NCBI GenBank assembly: GCA_023079485.1 | Contig: CM041097.1 | Span: 13,735,561-13,799,560 of the forward strand | Origin: Archilochus colubris | Lineage: Eukaryota; Chordata; Aves; Apodiformes; Trochilidae | Direction: 5' to 3' | DNA length: 64,000 bases | Translations under genes and position numbers: made by a program | The notes under the pieces: model-generated | The model's input: the letters and a program-made list of their open reading frames with translations, nothing else | What the model was told of the DNA's origin: nothing | Database searches by the model: none | Part shown: piece after piece, positions 25,201 to 38,285 of the stretch | Numbering within the stretch: the stretch's first letter is position 1 | Layout of the letters: each line of letters opens with the position of its first letter

Positions 25201-28200
25201 AACAAGAAGATAGAAGCACATTAAAAAAAAACTAGCTATCATGTCATTTATAAAACTTAGGCACTTCAAAGCATGTTAAAAAGTAATTAAGGGGATCATA
25301 AGCCCTATGCCTAGGTAGTAAATAACCACATTATACTTGCCAAATACAAAGCAATGCTTATTTTTTGTCATATATGTCTGAGCTCTGACCTATAGATTTT
25401 TGGGAATCAGAAGTTAGTTCTCATTTTATGTCATGATCTTACTATTTCCAGCCCTGTTGCAGCCTTCTTATCCTCTGGGAAGAATCATGTCAAGTTGTCA
25501 AACAGACTAATTGGTTTAATATTTTGCAATTCTTTCACTTGAAAACTGATTCTTAGCCAGTGATAAAATCACTTTTGTTTTAAACGTTAGTGTCTTTGGC
25601 AGATAGAAGTATTAGATACTTTGATAGGATTTTCTGAATTGCCCATGGGTTTTGGACATTTAATTCCCATTAATTTCTGAGAGGTTCTTTCCTTCCCTCA
25701 GGACACTTTAAAAATCTCAGCCTTTGTAAACCTCCTGGTAATGGCTGGTTTTAAAATCTTTTTGGTTTCAACTTAATGGCAAATCTGTTTCTCACAGTTT
25801 CTACAACTATACAAGGAACATAGAACTTTTCTTGGAGTTCTGGGCAAGAGAGGCAGCTGAAGCAAGCACAAACAGGATCACAGCAATAACCTTATTGGGA
25901 TTCTGATACCTCGTGGGGAGGGAGCTCTCTTTGCTTTTGCAGGGCTGCAGGCAGAGAACATGCACATGGTCTACTCCAAATGAGCTGAGGGGCAGGAGAG
26001 GGCTTGCAGGCACAGAAGTAGCCCAGTACCAATGAACCAGCAAGGGCTGCTGTGGCTCCCCAAGGTGTGCTTCACCTTTACTTCTCCCTGTGCAGGGAGC
26101 CATGTGGAAATTCCTGGCAGTGTTGCCAAAATGTGGTGGTTTAAGAACCGGGGTAGATCCTGTCTCCTTTGACTTGTGTTTCATATCTTGAAGCGTGAGC
26201 CTGTAATAGAAGGATGCTCAGCTGGAAGGCTGCAGCTCTGAAGAGATTAGAGAAAGGCTGGTATTAGCTGCAAAACCTTTCTTGATGTTTTGTTCAGAAA
26301 CATACAGCTTGAGGAGCTTAGTAAATTCTGGGTTAAAACTAATAAGTGAATTCAGAGGCAGACAATATGGGCTGTGAAATCTGGGCTGGTGACTGTGAGG
26401 AAAGAGAATGTGTAAAACAATGGGGCTGGAAGCAGGGAGCAGAGCTGCAAAGCCTTAGGCTAGCCTGGGAGCTGTGATACACGTGATGAAAGCAGCCTGG
26501 TCCAGCAGGGAAATTCTGCCTGAAAACTTCACTTCTGCCCTGAAATCATCAGCCTTCATCTCTGTGTTGCTGACATTTCTTGGCTCAACAATTTGACTTG
26601 TCAGTAGCAAAAGACAACGTGAGAAAAAACACTTTGCAATTCGTGTTGTTCCTTTGCGTTTGTTCAAAATGGCTGCTGGGCAAGGGAAAGAAAGTCTTTT
26701 TTCCAAAGTTTAAGAAAGGAAAACACATCAGAGTGGCCTTGGGTCGTGCTGTGTAGTCTGGCTGTGTCAAGCAGTCAGCAGTAATCCTCTAGGAGTTACT
26801 CTGGAATGCGTGGAGCTCCTCAATGGTTTCCTAAACGGGCCCTTTCCTCCTCACAAGGAAGGGTGGGGAGACAAAAGTGACCTTTGAAGTGGTCGTGTCA
26901 AACTAGGGGTTGCAAAAAATGTCGCTGTTGATCAGAGAAACCACTGTAAAAATAAAGGGCATCCAGTATGCCAGCTTAATTTTTCTGACTTGCGTTTGTC
27001 TGCTGTTAGTGAAGTCTTGTCCTTTGTCTTCAAAAGCGCTGGAGAGATGTGCAGCATAAAAGGAATGATCATGAGGCCACCAAAGAGTCCCCGTCTTTGT
27101 TGTTGTTTATACCAAAGTATTATGTTATGCTATTGGCAAAGTAATTTTCAGCTCCAAGTGAGACAAGATCAGTCACAGTGGTTTTCACAAGATTGATGTG
27201 AAGAGCTAGAGTGGTGCTAATTAATCAGAGATGGGGAGAGCGTGTGCCTGCATACTCAATTAGTGTAACATTTCCTAAATTGGAAAGGAGCTCTGCCATA
27301 CAGTAATACTATAGAGGGGCCTGAAGGGTGCAGAGATACAATTCCTAATGAACTACCTTAACTCATTACTTGAAGACTTGCACCCCAAGACACTATTGAA
27401 TCATAAGCCCAGAGTGTTTTTCTGCTGTAGGTACTGCAGTGCTGGGAATTGCCAAAAAATGCTTGAAAGGCAGCACTTCTTTTTATTTGGAGGATGTTAT
27501 ATAACTGGGCTCATTAATTATGTTTTTACTTAAACAGAAAGAGGAATGGGTGTTTGTTACAGTGAATCATCTTTGACATAAACAGTACTTGGTTAGAGCT
27601 GCTTTTCACTGTTCTTTTAAATCCAGTCTCTGAAGAAAAGCTGCAGGTTGTGCTAGTTGCTAAATTATAAATAATAATAAAATGGTATTTCCAGCTTTGT
27701 TCTAATACTGCACATGCAAGCTTAAAAATGAAAACTCTTCTCTGACCTAAAAAAAGGCATAGATGGTAAGATACAATACTTTCTGTGCTTGGTGTCAAAA
27801 TCAATTTTACTCTTAAACTTCTAATATTTGTTCTTGTTTATTATGTTACAGCAAAGATACTTCTTCTTGCCTATAGGTAGAATAACCTGTAAGCCATTGT
27901 GATCCAAAGTAGCAGAAGATATTTAAGTCTTTGAAAATAAAGTGATTTAGTGGTATAGCAGCTTTAATTTTATCCAGATTTGTAGTTTACATCAGGCACA
28001 GCTGGTGAGTAAACCTGCAGAATGAATTAGAAATGGATTAATGAAGCCCTAAGACAAATACATTAGAATATTTTAAACAGCTCTCAAGGAAACAGTTTTA
28101 TTTAATTTTAGACATGTAATGGCTTTATACTCTCGGCAAAATAAATTAAAACAATAGTCTCAAATTCTAAATTGACAGCTAACATATAATTTTTTCCACA

Positions 28201-31200
28201 GGCATTTGAAGTATGCAAACCCATATAATTATTTTCTGACTAGTGAAATTGGTTCCTATGGTTTATGAGGGAAAGAAGCTCTCCCTAACAAATATGGTCT
28301 GTGGCAGCTGTCCTGATACCTGCTATGCCACTGCAATGGCCATAAAACCAGAGATAACGGCCCAATTTCATTTGTAGTTATGCTGCTATAAATCTGGAGT
28401 AACTTCATTCGTCTGATTCCAGCATTAGAAACCTAAGTTACTTTTCCTCTCCCAATCTCTGTCATTTCAGGCCATGTTCTCTGCAATATAGTGTGGATGA
28501 AACGTGTCTCGTATCTTTGATATCTTAAGTCAGAAATAGGTCACTGATGTTTGATTCTCTAGGGGAAAAATACTCAGTTCAGCAGCCAGACAAGGGGAAA
28601 GGAGAGATGATAGCTTCTGATGGACTTACTCAACTTTTGAAATCCTCGACCTGATTATATGTCTTTTTCAAGTTTCTGCCTTGTTTCTGCTGAAACAGTC
28701 CTTGAAAACACAAACTGGTGCTCCTGGTTTTTCTGGTGGAACCTGCAAACTATGTACTAAATATTTGGGTTCTTGTCATCCCTTGAGCATGAAAATTTAC
28801 TCCTGTAGCATGGCTAACACAGCAGGACCTGTCTAGCAGATATAAGAAAGTTGCCAGCAGGTTTACTTGTCTTAATCACACTGCTGTAGTTTAACTGCTG
28901 CAAATCTCTCATAATTCAGAATATCTTCCTTTTTGCGGTTTGGCTGAAGTGTTACTACCTGAGAATTTAATTTGGCAGGAGGAAGACAGTACCTGTATGG
29001 CAGGAGTGGTGGACTCCTGCTGACAGACACACACTCTTGCTGAGATGCTCTGTAGCTGTTTGTATGAAGTATGACTGAAGCTGGCTAGAGGGGGATTCAG
29101 TCCCTGGCTAGAGCAGGGATTAAGAATGCCTAACAAAAATGCAGGTACTTGGGAATTGGGAAGGAACAGTGTTTGCAAGAAGTTATTATCCTTGCCTCAC
29201 ACTCAAGACATACAAGTTAATGCTCTTCACCTAACTAAACACTGGTCAAACTGAGCCTAGCCTGCTCTTAAGAGGTATATGCATGTAGTCAAATTCTAGT
29301 CCAATGGAACAAATCCTATGGTTGCCTTCCTTGGGTAGTTAGATGTTATTCCAAAAATGTTACAGAACTTAGTATATAAAGAAGTTTGTCTTGGTTCACT
29401 CTTTCTCTGTGTTGCTCAGAATATCCTATCCTTCTTTGGCCATTGAACATGGGTGATCTACCTCAGAGCTACCTGCTCTACACCCTACAGAATCACTTGG
29501 AGCAGTATATATATGATGGGGGTTTTGGTTTGGTTTGGTTTTTTTCCCATTGCAGTGACTTGGCTGTGCTTTAAGTCTGCATAAGTAAAAAAAAATAATT
29601 CTCATCAATAAAAGATAATAAGTAGCATCCCTATTAAAGGTACAAAATGATACTGCTGTGCCTCAGTCACACAGTTGTACAGCAGAAAATACTTCTTAGA
29701 CAAAAACGTGATCTTTCTGAATCCAAAATATCTTTTTTCCACTTTTGTGTGACTTCATGGTCTAGTTTGAAAAAGCTCCAGTTTTTTCTCCTGGGCCATA
29801 ATTTGTCTGTCTTTGTTCCTGCTTTGTTGAGTGCTGTAATCAATCCCAATTATCTCCACGTCTCTGCATCTGATTTCAAAGGATGGTATCATGCCATACT
29901 CAAAACCACTGGGGTTACCAATTAAATAAAATATTGCAGAGTGGGTTAACATATTAGCAACCTTTGTTCAGAATATTTTTTCAAAGATAATCTGAATTAT
30001 TAACTAGCTGAACAGGGACACAAGTTTTGTCATTAAATGCAGCTGACTGAAAATTGAGTTAAGTCTTCTAATTATATGGACAAACAGCCCTGGAAGCTTT
30101 TTCTGTTCAAGCCATTGTTCTTGATCAATAAGGGGTTGTGATAGAGCTGTCGTTTTTATGAGATGGGAACTGTGAGTTGTATGATATGTGCTACTTTAAC
30201 ATCATGTGTTATATATTGATAAGATGTTTTTAAACTCAGAATGGAACAGGAGCCTATGGTAGGCTATGATAGATGTGGAGTTTTTTTGCTTTGTATGGAA
30301 ATCACGTATTTGTTGTCTTTTTGTCATGGGTTTAATTTGGGCCTTGATGTTAGCTGTGCAGTTCTGACATTTTCAGTGACTTGTGTTAATTGGCATGGTG
30401 TTTTAGCCCCCTTTCCAAAGGAGCAGACAATAACCTGCCATGAACACAGCTTTCCAGGGAGGAAGCACTAGATGCCTTTTTGATTTGTGATAGGAGGAAT
30501 GAAAACTAATGCTCAGAAATCAAGTCTCACAAATAAAAAGGATGCACGGTCATGGACCGTTGGGCTGAGCATTTATCATGCTCCTGAGTTCTTATGTCAG
30601 CTCTCCATGAGCAGCTGTGGTGGGGTTCTGGATGCACCTTTTGCTGATGGATGCACTGAACACTGACTTTGTGCCACCAGTACCATGTGTCTGGCATGGA
30701 AGAACTAGGGAACAGTTTGCAAAGTTACTTCAGCTAACTCAGTACAGGGTAGGGCTTGGTACCTGTTCCCAACTTTTTCAGTCTCACTGAGCAAGTTCCT
30801 GTTTAGGAGCATTTAAGACCTTGAGCTAATAAGCCTCCTTATTTACCAGTAACTCTGGGTTATCTAATCCTGACACATGAGCTGGCTGCCTGGTGGGACT
30901 CTTAGGTCTTGAACCAATGGGAGTGTCTGGGATTTTCTTTGTCTGTTTGCCATCTGGTGAGAAGCTTGACTGAAAGGCACAAATTAAAATCTAAAGAGAG
31001 CCTTAGTGGAAGGGCCAAACAGATGGAGACTGGTAAACAGGATAGTAAGACATAAGACACAACTTGTACTGTTGCCCTCTGGCTGCATCTGTTACTGGAA
31101 ATAAAACTTGGGGTTGTCATTGGTTTAGCTTACCCAATATATATGAGCTGATAAAAATCAATTCTTGTGTCTCTAATAATTTTCATGGTAATGCATCTTG

Positions 31201-34200
31201 TGTTTTCTGCATTAGAATGCAACTCCGTTGCTGAAACTTCACTTTTAATGCAGACACTGAGCACATGAAGGAATTGCATGTATTCACACCCAAATCCAAC
31301 ATGGGGCATTTGCTCTTAATCACTGATTCGTTCTATGCCAGGCCAGCTGCACAGTTTAATTTCTGCCCTCTGTCTGTTTGCAAATAACATGACTATGCAT
31401 ATTGAGTCATATTCCAGATACTTTATTGACAGTAACATTTTATAACCTTATATCCATAGCTATGTTTAAGTGGTTTATCATTGACTATCTATCTGTGAAA
31501 TAAATTAAACAGTTATTTATAACAAAATGACTCTTAAGTAGAACTGTGAAGTAGCTATGGTATTTTTAATAAGCAAGAGATTTGGGAAACCACTATAGTT
31601 TCCATTTTTGCAAGTGAATTAGTATAATTATGTGTTTTAGTGACTAAAATAAAACAAATTGCAAAGCATGTTTTTATTCTATTAATAAACTTGGCTAAAA
31701 TGCTGATTCTTCAAATTCATTATACTAGGTAGGAAAGGATTAGGTTAGTAATTAGAAGCCTTTTGTCACCTCTGTACTTTGAAAACTTTTTTGATTTTAA
31801 CTTTCTTGATTAATTTCCTTTTCATGGTTTGTTTTCTCTGGGTTTTTAGATTTTATTTTTTTAGCATTTGGAAAAGAAAAGTGAAGATTATGTTGAGAAT
31901 GTACCATGTAGATATAACCATGCAAGTATAATCCTGTTTTGAACTAAGTAAAAATACCTAAACTGAATGATTTAAGTTACAGGTTAATTCCTTTTAGTAC
32001 AAAGCACAAAGGTCCTATATAATATTTTAAGCATTCAACTTTGGCTGCCGTGGTTGAAAATATTTTGTTCATCAGTTTAAATGAGTATTTTTGCTTATGC
32101 TTTTTAATTTGGAAAAGTATGATAAAAGGAGTGTTTCACGTGAGTCAAGTGCATGAAAGGTGATGCTTTAGTGCTCTGTATAATGGTGTGTTTCAATGGA
32201 TGAGCATTTTTTGGCATGTATAAAATCCTTTCCTGAACTGGGACCTTGACCTTGAGTTTCTTCTCTGCTCCCTGACCTAGCTCTCATGTTGGTAAAATGG
32301 ATTCTCACTTATCTCTGTGGAGTCCTCTGAGCTTGTCAGGGGAAAGCAGTGGATATTTTATGAGTGAAGTATGTAAGGATAAGATGTGGGAAGTGGTACA
32401 GTGTCTGCTGAAATTGATGGATGTCTTTCCTCTTAGACAGAGGTTGAACTGGAAGCTGAGACACACAGCAGTCCTTGGGTAGGAGTTGTGCATGCTGCAC
32501 TCTGTGTGTGCATGGATACTGACAATCTAATTGTGAATGTTTTTTTTAAAAATTGGCTTTTTGTATGATCTGTAGTTTGTAAAATTATTCTAATGATTTG
32601 ATCTTTATTACATAAACTCCTGTCTGCTTTTGATTAGTGCTTGGGTTTAAAGACTTGATTGTATATGTCTTTTTATAATTTTATATAGGAACAGTCAAAA
32701 CCTAAAGGGATTAAGTCAGTCCTTATGGTCTAGAACTCATTAGTAATTAAAAACAAAGTTAACTTGGTACTGAGATGTAAGGATGGTGGTAATTCAATAT
32801 TACCCTCTCTAGAACAGTAAAGTTTTGGAGGTTTGGTTTACATGAGCATTTCACAGTAATTTTAAGAAGCTGAATCTTATATCCTTGGGGTTTTTTCCAA
32901 TGTGTTTGGTTTGGTTTTGTTTTTTTCTTTGGATAAAGTTATTTTGACTTGAGCTTGCAGGTGGCAAGCTCTACGGAGGTCTTGCTATGCACTTACTGTG
33001 CACCATGCAATAAACTGTAACTTTTTTAACATTTCTTTTATTTTTGGGAAGGGGGGTATGGCATCCTGAAGTAGGTACTTTGAAGTGTCTGTGTAGTTGT
33101 AAAATCTACAGAACTGTGTTGTTGCTGGAGGGGCTGAGTGCCAACATCTTCTTATTCATATAAATCCTAGGGATACTGGAAGTATTGTGTAGCACAGGCA
33201 TAAGAACCTATCAAGCACTTTCAGAGCCAGGAAGTCCTTGATAATGTTTGTCCTTTGCATAAGCACAGTTTTTCTCTGGAGACTGACTTGACAAGAGCTT
33301 CTAGAATTCCCCTTGCTGCTAGGTTAGGCTGATTTCTGTCCCTGCCACTCTGGGGTAGGTTGAAGCTGGCTGCCTTCCAGGAGCTCCCAGTGCCCACTGG
33401 TCAGCTATTGCTCAAGGAGCCTGTAGGGCTGGCAAATTAATTTCTGCCCTATTGAAATTAAAAACAAATGAATAATTGCTACAGGGTGATAGTGTATCAT
33501 AATATAAGTAATAAATTCATGGTAAATTATATTTATACTGAAACAGGGAGGCACCATGTATCTTTGGTGATTTATACACACAAGCTGCCAAGTTACTGAG
33601 CTAATACTAATTTGTGGAAGGTATCAACCTTGCTCTGCAAGATAATTTAGATTATTCCTTGTACGATTCCAGTGCATTCAAATGAAGCTGTGGGAACAAT
33701 AAAAATATTAATCAAGGACTTCAAAATGGGAATGCTTATGGAAAAGGAAAATCCCCATACATCCCTAAATATGTATCTTGTTCCTCGATTCACTTCTTAA
33801 TTTTCATTCTATTCTGTTTTCTATAGTTTTCTAGCCTGTCTTCATCACCATGCTATTTGAATGCTTTCTGGTAGTCCATTAAGTAGCATGTTCATCAGAT
33901 CATTATGCCCTGTCACTGAAGAGAGGATTAAATAGTGATATTGTATCTATTAATCTAGGAAACTGTGCTTCAATTACAGCAGAATGGAGAATGGATGAAG
34001 ATATGAGTTTTACTGACTTATGGCTTTGATGGAGGATAGGTGTTCTACCTAATTGTATTTTTTTTTCTAATGTATTTGTCCTTATGAAAAAATAAAATTA
34101 TTTGAAAATCCTCATACTGATAGAGAAGGATTACATATCTTTTAATGGGTAATTATCAATTTCATATAACAGTTATATAAAGAAACACAGTTTAGAACCT

Positions 34201-36747
34201 GCCTGTCTGTCTAAGGAGAAAAAAAACCCCACATTATTATTAAAAATACCATGCAAGTAAGCAGTCAGTCTCCAAGGAAGGGGTGAGGAACAGAAAAATT
34301 ACTGAAATATATTTAGATAAGAATACATCCACAGTACAGGAAAACAAACCAGAAATTTCCATCTTCTGGTAGTTAAAAAAAGAAAAATTTGCATCTGCCA
34401 ACACCTGAGTTCGGAGGGGACACAAACGAACATCAACCAAAGTTATGATAAAATATTAAAGAAGTATTTTAAGCTATTCCCATGTAACATTCCACTTCAC
34501 TGCAAGTGTGTGCACAGGGACTTAGAAGACACTGTAGTTAGATTATATTAGCTTACTGGAGCTAGATGGAAAAATTTACAAGTTATGTAAAAGTTTTCAA
34601 ATACAGATATTGCATCCTGGCAGGGGAAACAGAATGGTGAGATGTAACAGTTCTATAAATTTTTAATTAACCAGATTCATTCCATTTTTGAAATCTTTTG
34701 GCTACATAATGGAAAGTTTTCCAGAGTTCCTATGAAACTAACCTGTTAGAGACTTGTCTTTATCAAGTTATGTGTTTTGCATCTCTGTTGTTTTGTGGGT
34801 TTTTTGTTGTTTTGGGTTTTTTTAGCAATCATTTAAAATCTAGAAGAGGAGAAACAACCAAAGCTTGTATATTCACCTTGGACAGCTTTTTTTTTACTGA
34901 TTCCCTTTGAAGGGAATTCCCTTTGAGCCCCAGCCTGAAATGGGAAGCAGTATGATAGGAGGCTGTGCTGCCTGAGTTTGCTTGTCCCTGCTCTGTTCCC
35001 AGCACCTCGTGGCATCATAAATACAGGAACTGGGGGCTTAGCAGGAGGTGACATGAAGGAAAGCAAAAGTAAATGTGAAATGGCCTTTGGGTTAAAACAC
35101 CACCATAGGGAAAATGCAGATTGCTTCCTGATTGCTTCGGAGTGTGAATATTTCTGGTAAGTGGAATGAGATTTAGTAAGTGCATTATATGTCCCTGCTT
35201 TGCAATAGAAACAAAACCATATAAAGAAGGGAGAAAGGTGCAGGCTTAGAAAATGCATTCATTCAGTGTATCACAGTCCTGTCTATTTCTTGACACTTGC
35301 AATTTGTTTATCTTCTGTTTTTACTAAAACAATTCAGCTTACTCCTTGTATTCTCTAAAAGGCTTGGTGATGAGCAATCAGTTCTGAAGTCACTTTATCA
35401 CAGTTTTTTAAATGTAGTTTCTTGATTGATCAGTGACAACATCCTAATAATTACTTGCTACTCTTTCTGATTTATCTTGTTTTACAGTAAGCTACACTTA
35501 GTAATAGCAACCTTGCTTTGCCTCCAGCCCTCTAGAGACTTGCTTAAGTAATAATTACTCTTAGATGGAGCTCATCTGTGCCCTGATTCACACCCACTCA
35601 GCCCCAGTGAGGTCAGACCTCTCACATTTGTTTTCTGTCTTCAAGAAAACAGCATGTAGATAGAGAACAGAATATGAAACTGTCTGCAGGATTTGTGTAC
35701 GAATGCTGCCCATGGGAGCAAGAGCTTTGCCTCACAATTGTTGAAAAGGCTTCCTCAAGGTATCACTTCTGGTTCAAGGTAATAGGGACTGCCTTCCTTC
35801 TCCTAGGTGGTTGGTTTTGGCTGGAAACTTGAAAAAAGTTACTTTTGACCAATATTGCAAGCTGAAGTGCTGATCAGGTGGCTTAATTTCTCAGACTGAT
35901 GCTTCTGTCCACCTATCTGACCTCCCAGGAATCATAGCATCTGCTTTCAAGGTTCCTGATGGGACAGGAAAACGGGGCTTCTGAGAGCTGAATACATTGC
36001 AGTTCGACAAGTTTCGTGGAAATGGTGGCCAGGGTAGAGAAACACAGCTCCCTTAATGCCTCTCCCTGAAAGGAATGGTGCTGCAGGGACTGTGCTGTCG
36101 TTAGACATCAGTGAATCCCCTGGGGAAACAGCTCTTGTGCATCCCTCAACTTCATAATGGAAGTACCTTAAATCAGATTACACACACCATTAGACACTGG
36201 AGAAGCTAACAACAAGATGCAAAATCCATTGCAAATCCAAGTTTCATTACTTTTGCCACCCAGCTTCCTATCATGTGTGCAAGGGTCTGTCCCTATCAAA
36301 CACCTTTAGCTGAAGAAGAGTCAGATAATTTCTCCTTACTTGCCTTCAGCTTTTTCCTTCTCCTACAGAGATTTAAAGGGGTTTATATTGCATAATTGAA
36401 CTACTTCTGAAAAGGTATTAGTGGAGAGGACATAGGAAATCATCCTGTGACAGGCTGTAGTCATGAAATTTCAAAAGTGCCTTTGCCTATGTACGCCAAG
36501 TAAGGAAAGCTCCATTTATCTCTGTGCATTGTCTTTGGGTAGGAATGAAAAAGATAACTGACCACTTGGTTTTCTGGGAAAGAATGGGGTATTATCAGGG
36601 AATATACTTTACTGTTATTACTTAAGCTTTCCTAGGAAGAGATAATTTAACATTAATTGCCTATCAGAGAAACGATGGAGGATTATGACAAATTAGTGTG
36701 GGGGGTACAGGATGAACATTCAGATACAGGAGAAATAGGGCAAAACA
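22268..36747. other. Single-copy noncoding DNA, long gene-free stretch
   Basis: I see no supportable gene in 14.5 kb. It contains the window's longest open frames (22347-22817 minus, 156 codons; 34833-35258 minus, 141 codons; 25807-26184 minus, 125 codons). None has a domain I know, and their lengths fit chance. 28-29 kb and 31.4-34.2 kb are especially AT-rich. T/G-rich tracts occur at 29526-29547, 32887-32932 and 34787-34824. A small perfect hairpin with 8-bp arms (ATTCCCTT/AAGGGAAT) lies at 34900-34917. A spliceable-looking open interval at 35003-35156 is discussed in the findings. Confidence 0.6.
29526..29547. repeat. Short (GGTTT)n-like tract
   Basis: Three GGTTT units run into an oligo-T stretch. 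Several other T/G tracts in the window look similar. It is low complexity and no function is visible. Confidence 0.75.
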
Positions 36748-36770
36748 AATAATATTAATAATAATAATAA
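36748..36770. repeat. (AAT)n microsatellite
   Basis: Interrupted AAT/TAA trinucleotide tract with about five pure units at its right end. No other signal is visible. Confidence 0.85.
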
Positions 36771-38260
36771 TTTGTGAGTGTGTATGTGTCTGAAGAAGTT
36801 GAAAAATGTTTTAAAAATTTAATTGATCTTGTATGTGTGTGCATGTGCATGCAATTTTTTTATTGGATTAGCAGGAACATCTTTCAGAATTATGAAATAC
36901 AAGCTGTATTCTCCAATACTGAGAGCTCTTATAATTGCCAGAAGTACAGTAAATGTCCCTATCATTCTCTGGGTTTAATCTCAGTACAATTAGCTCCTTG
37001 CACAATAGAGTGTTTAATTTGAATGGCTGCCAAGGCTCATTAAGTTAGAGAAGTAGTTCCTGAGATCTCTGTTGTTAAAATTGGGACTCTTATATGAAAG
37101 ATTTTTCACTGGAGGTGTCACAGGGTTCTTTTTGATATTTCAGGATTAATTTTAGGCAGGAAGCTAAATATTTAGAGAGATACTGATGCATTTCTATACC
37201 AGGTGCTGTATTCTCGACTTCATACCTTGCTCAGAAATGTATTTGAAATCTAGCAGATCTTTCAGAGCAAACTGGGACAAAACCAGTCAGTTTACAGCCC
37301 TGAGCAGTGAATGCTTTTTCTGAAGAGGAGGAATGTTGCTGGCAATAGCTGCAAAATAATTTTCTTAATTTGGAGACTAGGAAACCTTAGAGTGAATATT
37401 ATTGTGATTTATTTGTAATAATGAAATCCTTTCGTGAAATATTTTCACTCATATTAAACACCAGTTTAATATGAATTCTTGACTCTGATTATCTCTGTTC
37501 TGCTTCTCTGAGTTGTTTTCCCACTGCACTATTTCCGATGCATGTAGCTGTCAGTGGGACTACAGTGCTGACTGAAGGGAATTGTGTTCCTCGTGTTACC
37601 TGGCAATTACCTGTGACTCATTCATATTGTCACCTAAATTACAGCAATGCCAGACTGCATCATCTCGATGGATCTCAGATTTCTCATTTTTTTCAGATGG
37701 GGATACCAACAGTGCTCTTTCCTGTCACTTCCAGACTGTTTGAAACTAAATGTCAAAGGCTGTATGAAAAATATTTGAAAAATATCAAAAGCCATCCAGT
37801 GTGTTTGAGAGCCTGAGGCTGATTCTGTGTGGAATCACAAGCTGCTTTACACCATCAAGGCCTTGTCTGTGTTACGTGTCGTTAAAGGTGTAAGGCAGCT
37901 ACGTAAATGCAGGATGATCTGAAAGAAAAAAAAAAGTCAAAAAACCAGTCACTTCTATTTTTTTTCCTCTAAGTGTAGATATTTTGTTCTTTCTGAAGTG
38001 GGGTTGTTTTTCATTTGTAGAGCAGGTGGTGTCTGTTCCTTTATCATGTGTTTTGTGATGGTCTCAGGACCACCAGTAGAAATTATATGATAAAAAAACA
38101 GGCTGATTCTTGACGGCTTAAGAAAAGAAACCTAGTGTTCATTGCTGAGAGTGCTAAGGTCTGATATTTGAGAAAGCTATACCAGATGTCTTTGTATATA
38201 CATCTTGTACTTCTTTGTACTAACTTCTGTTTCCTATCGCTTGAGATTTCACAGTGCTCA

Positions 38261-38285
38261 AGACATGTCTGTGCTAGACATGTCT
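38261..38285. promoter_or_regulatory. Consensus-matching p53-family paired half-sites
   Basis: AGACATGTCT occurs twice, at 38261-38270 and 38276-38285, separated by 5 bases. Each copy is itself palindromic and fits the p53 half-site RRRCWWGYYY at every position, with the favoured CATG core. p53, p63 and p73 bind two such half-sites, and the spacer can be up to about 13 bases, although the tightest sites have none. The match is seen directly. Binding or function is inferred, and no target gene is visible in the window. Confidence 0.4.

Noticed and set aside
25807..26184. 125-codon minus-strand open frame
   Set aside because: It has no recognisable family and a mixed composition. No splice or promoter context sets it apart, and its length fits chance.
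34833..35258. 141-codon minus-strand open frame
   Set aside because: It has no known motif and overlaps a plus-strand frame of equal plausibility over the same bases. Its length fits chance.
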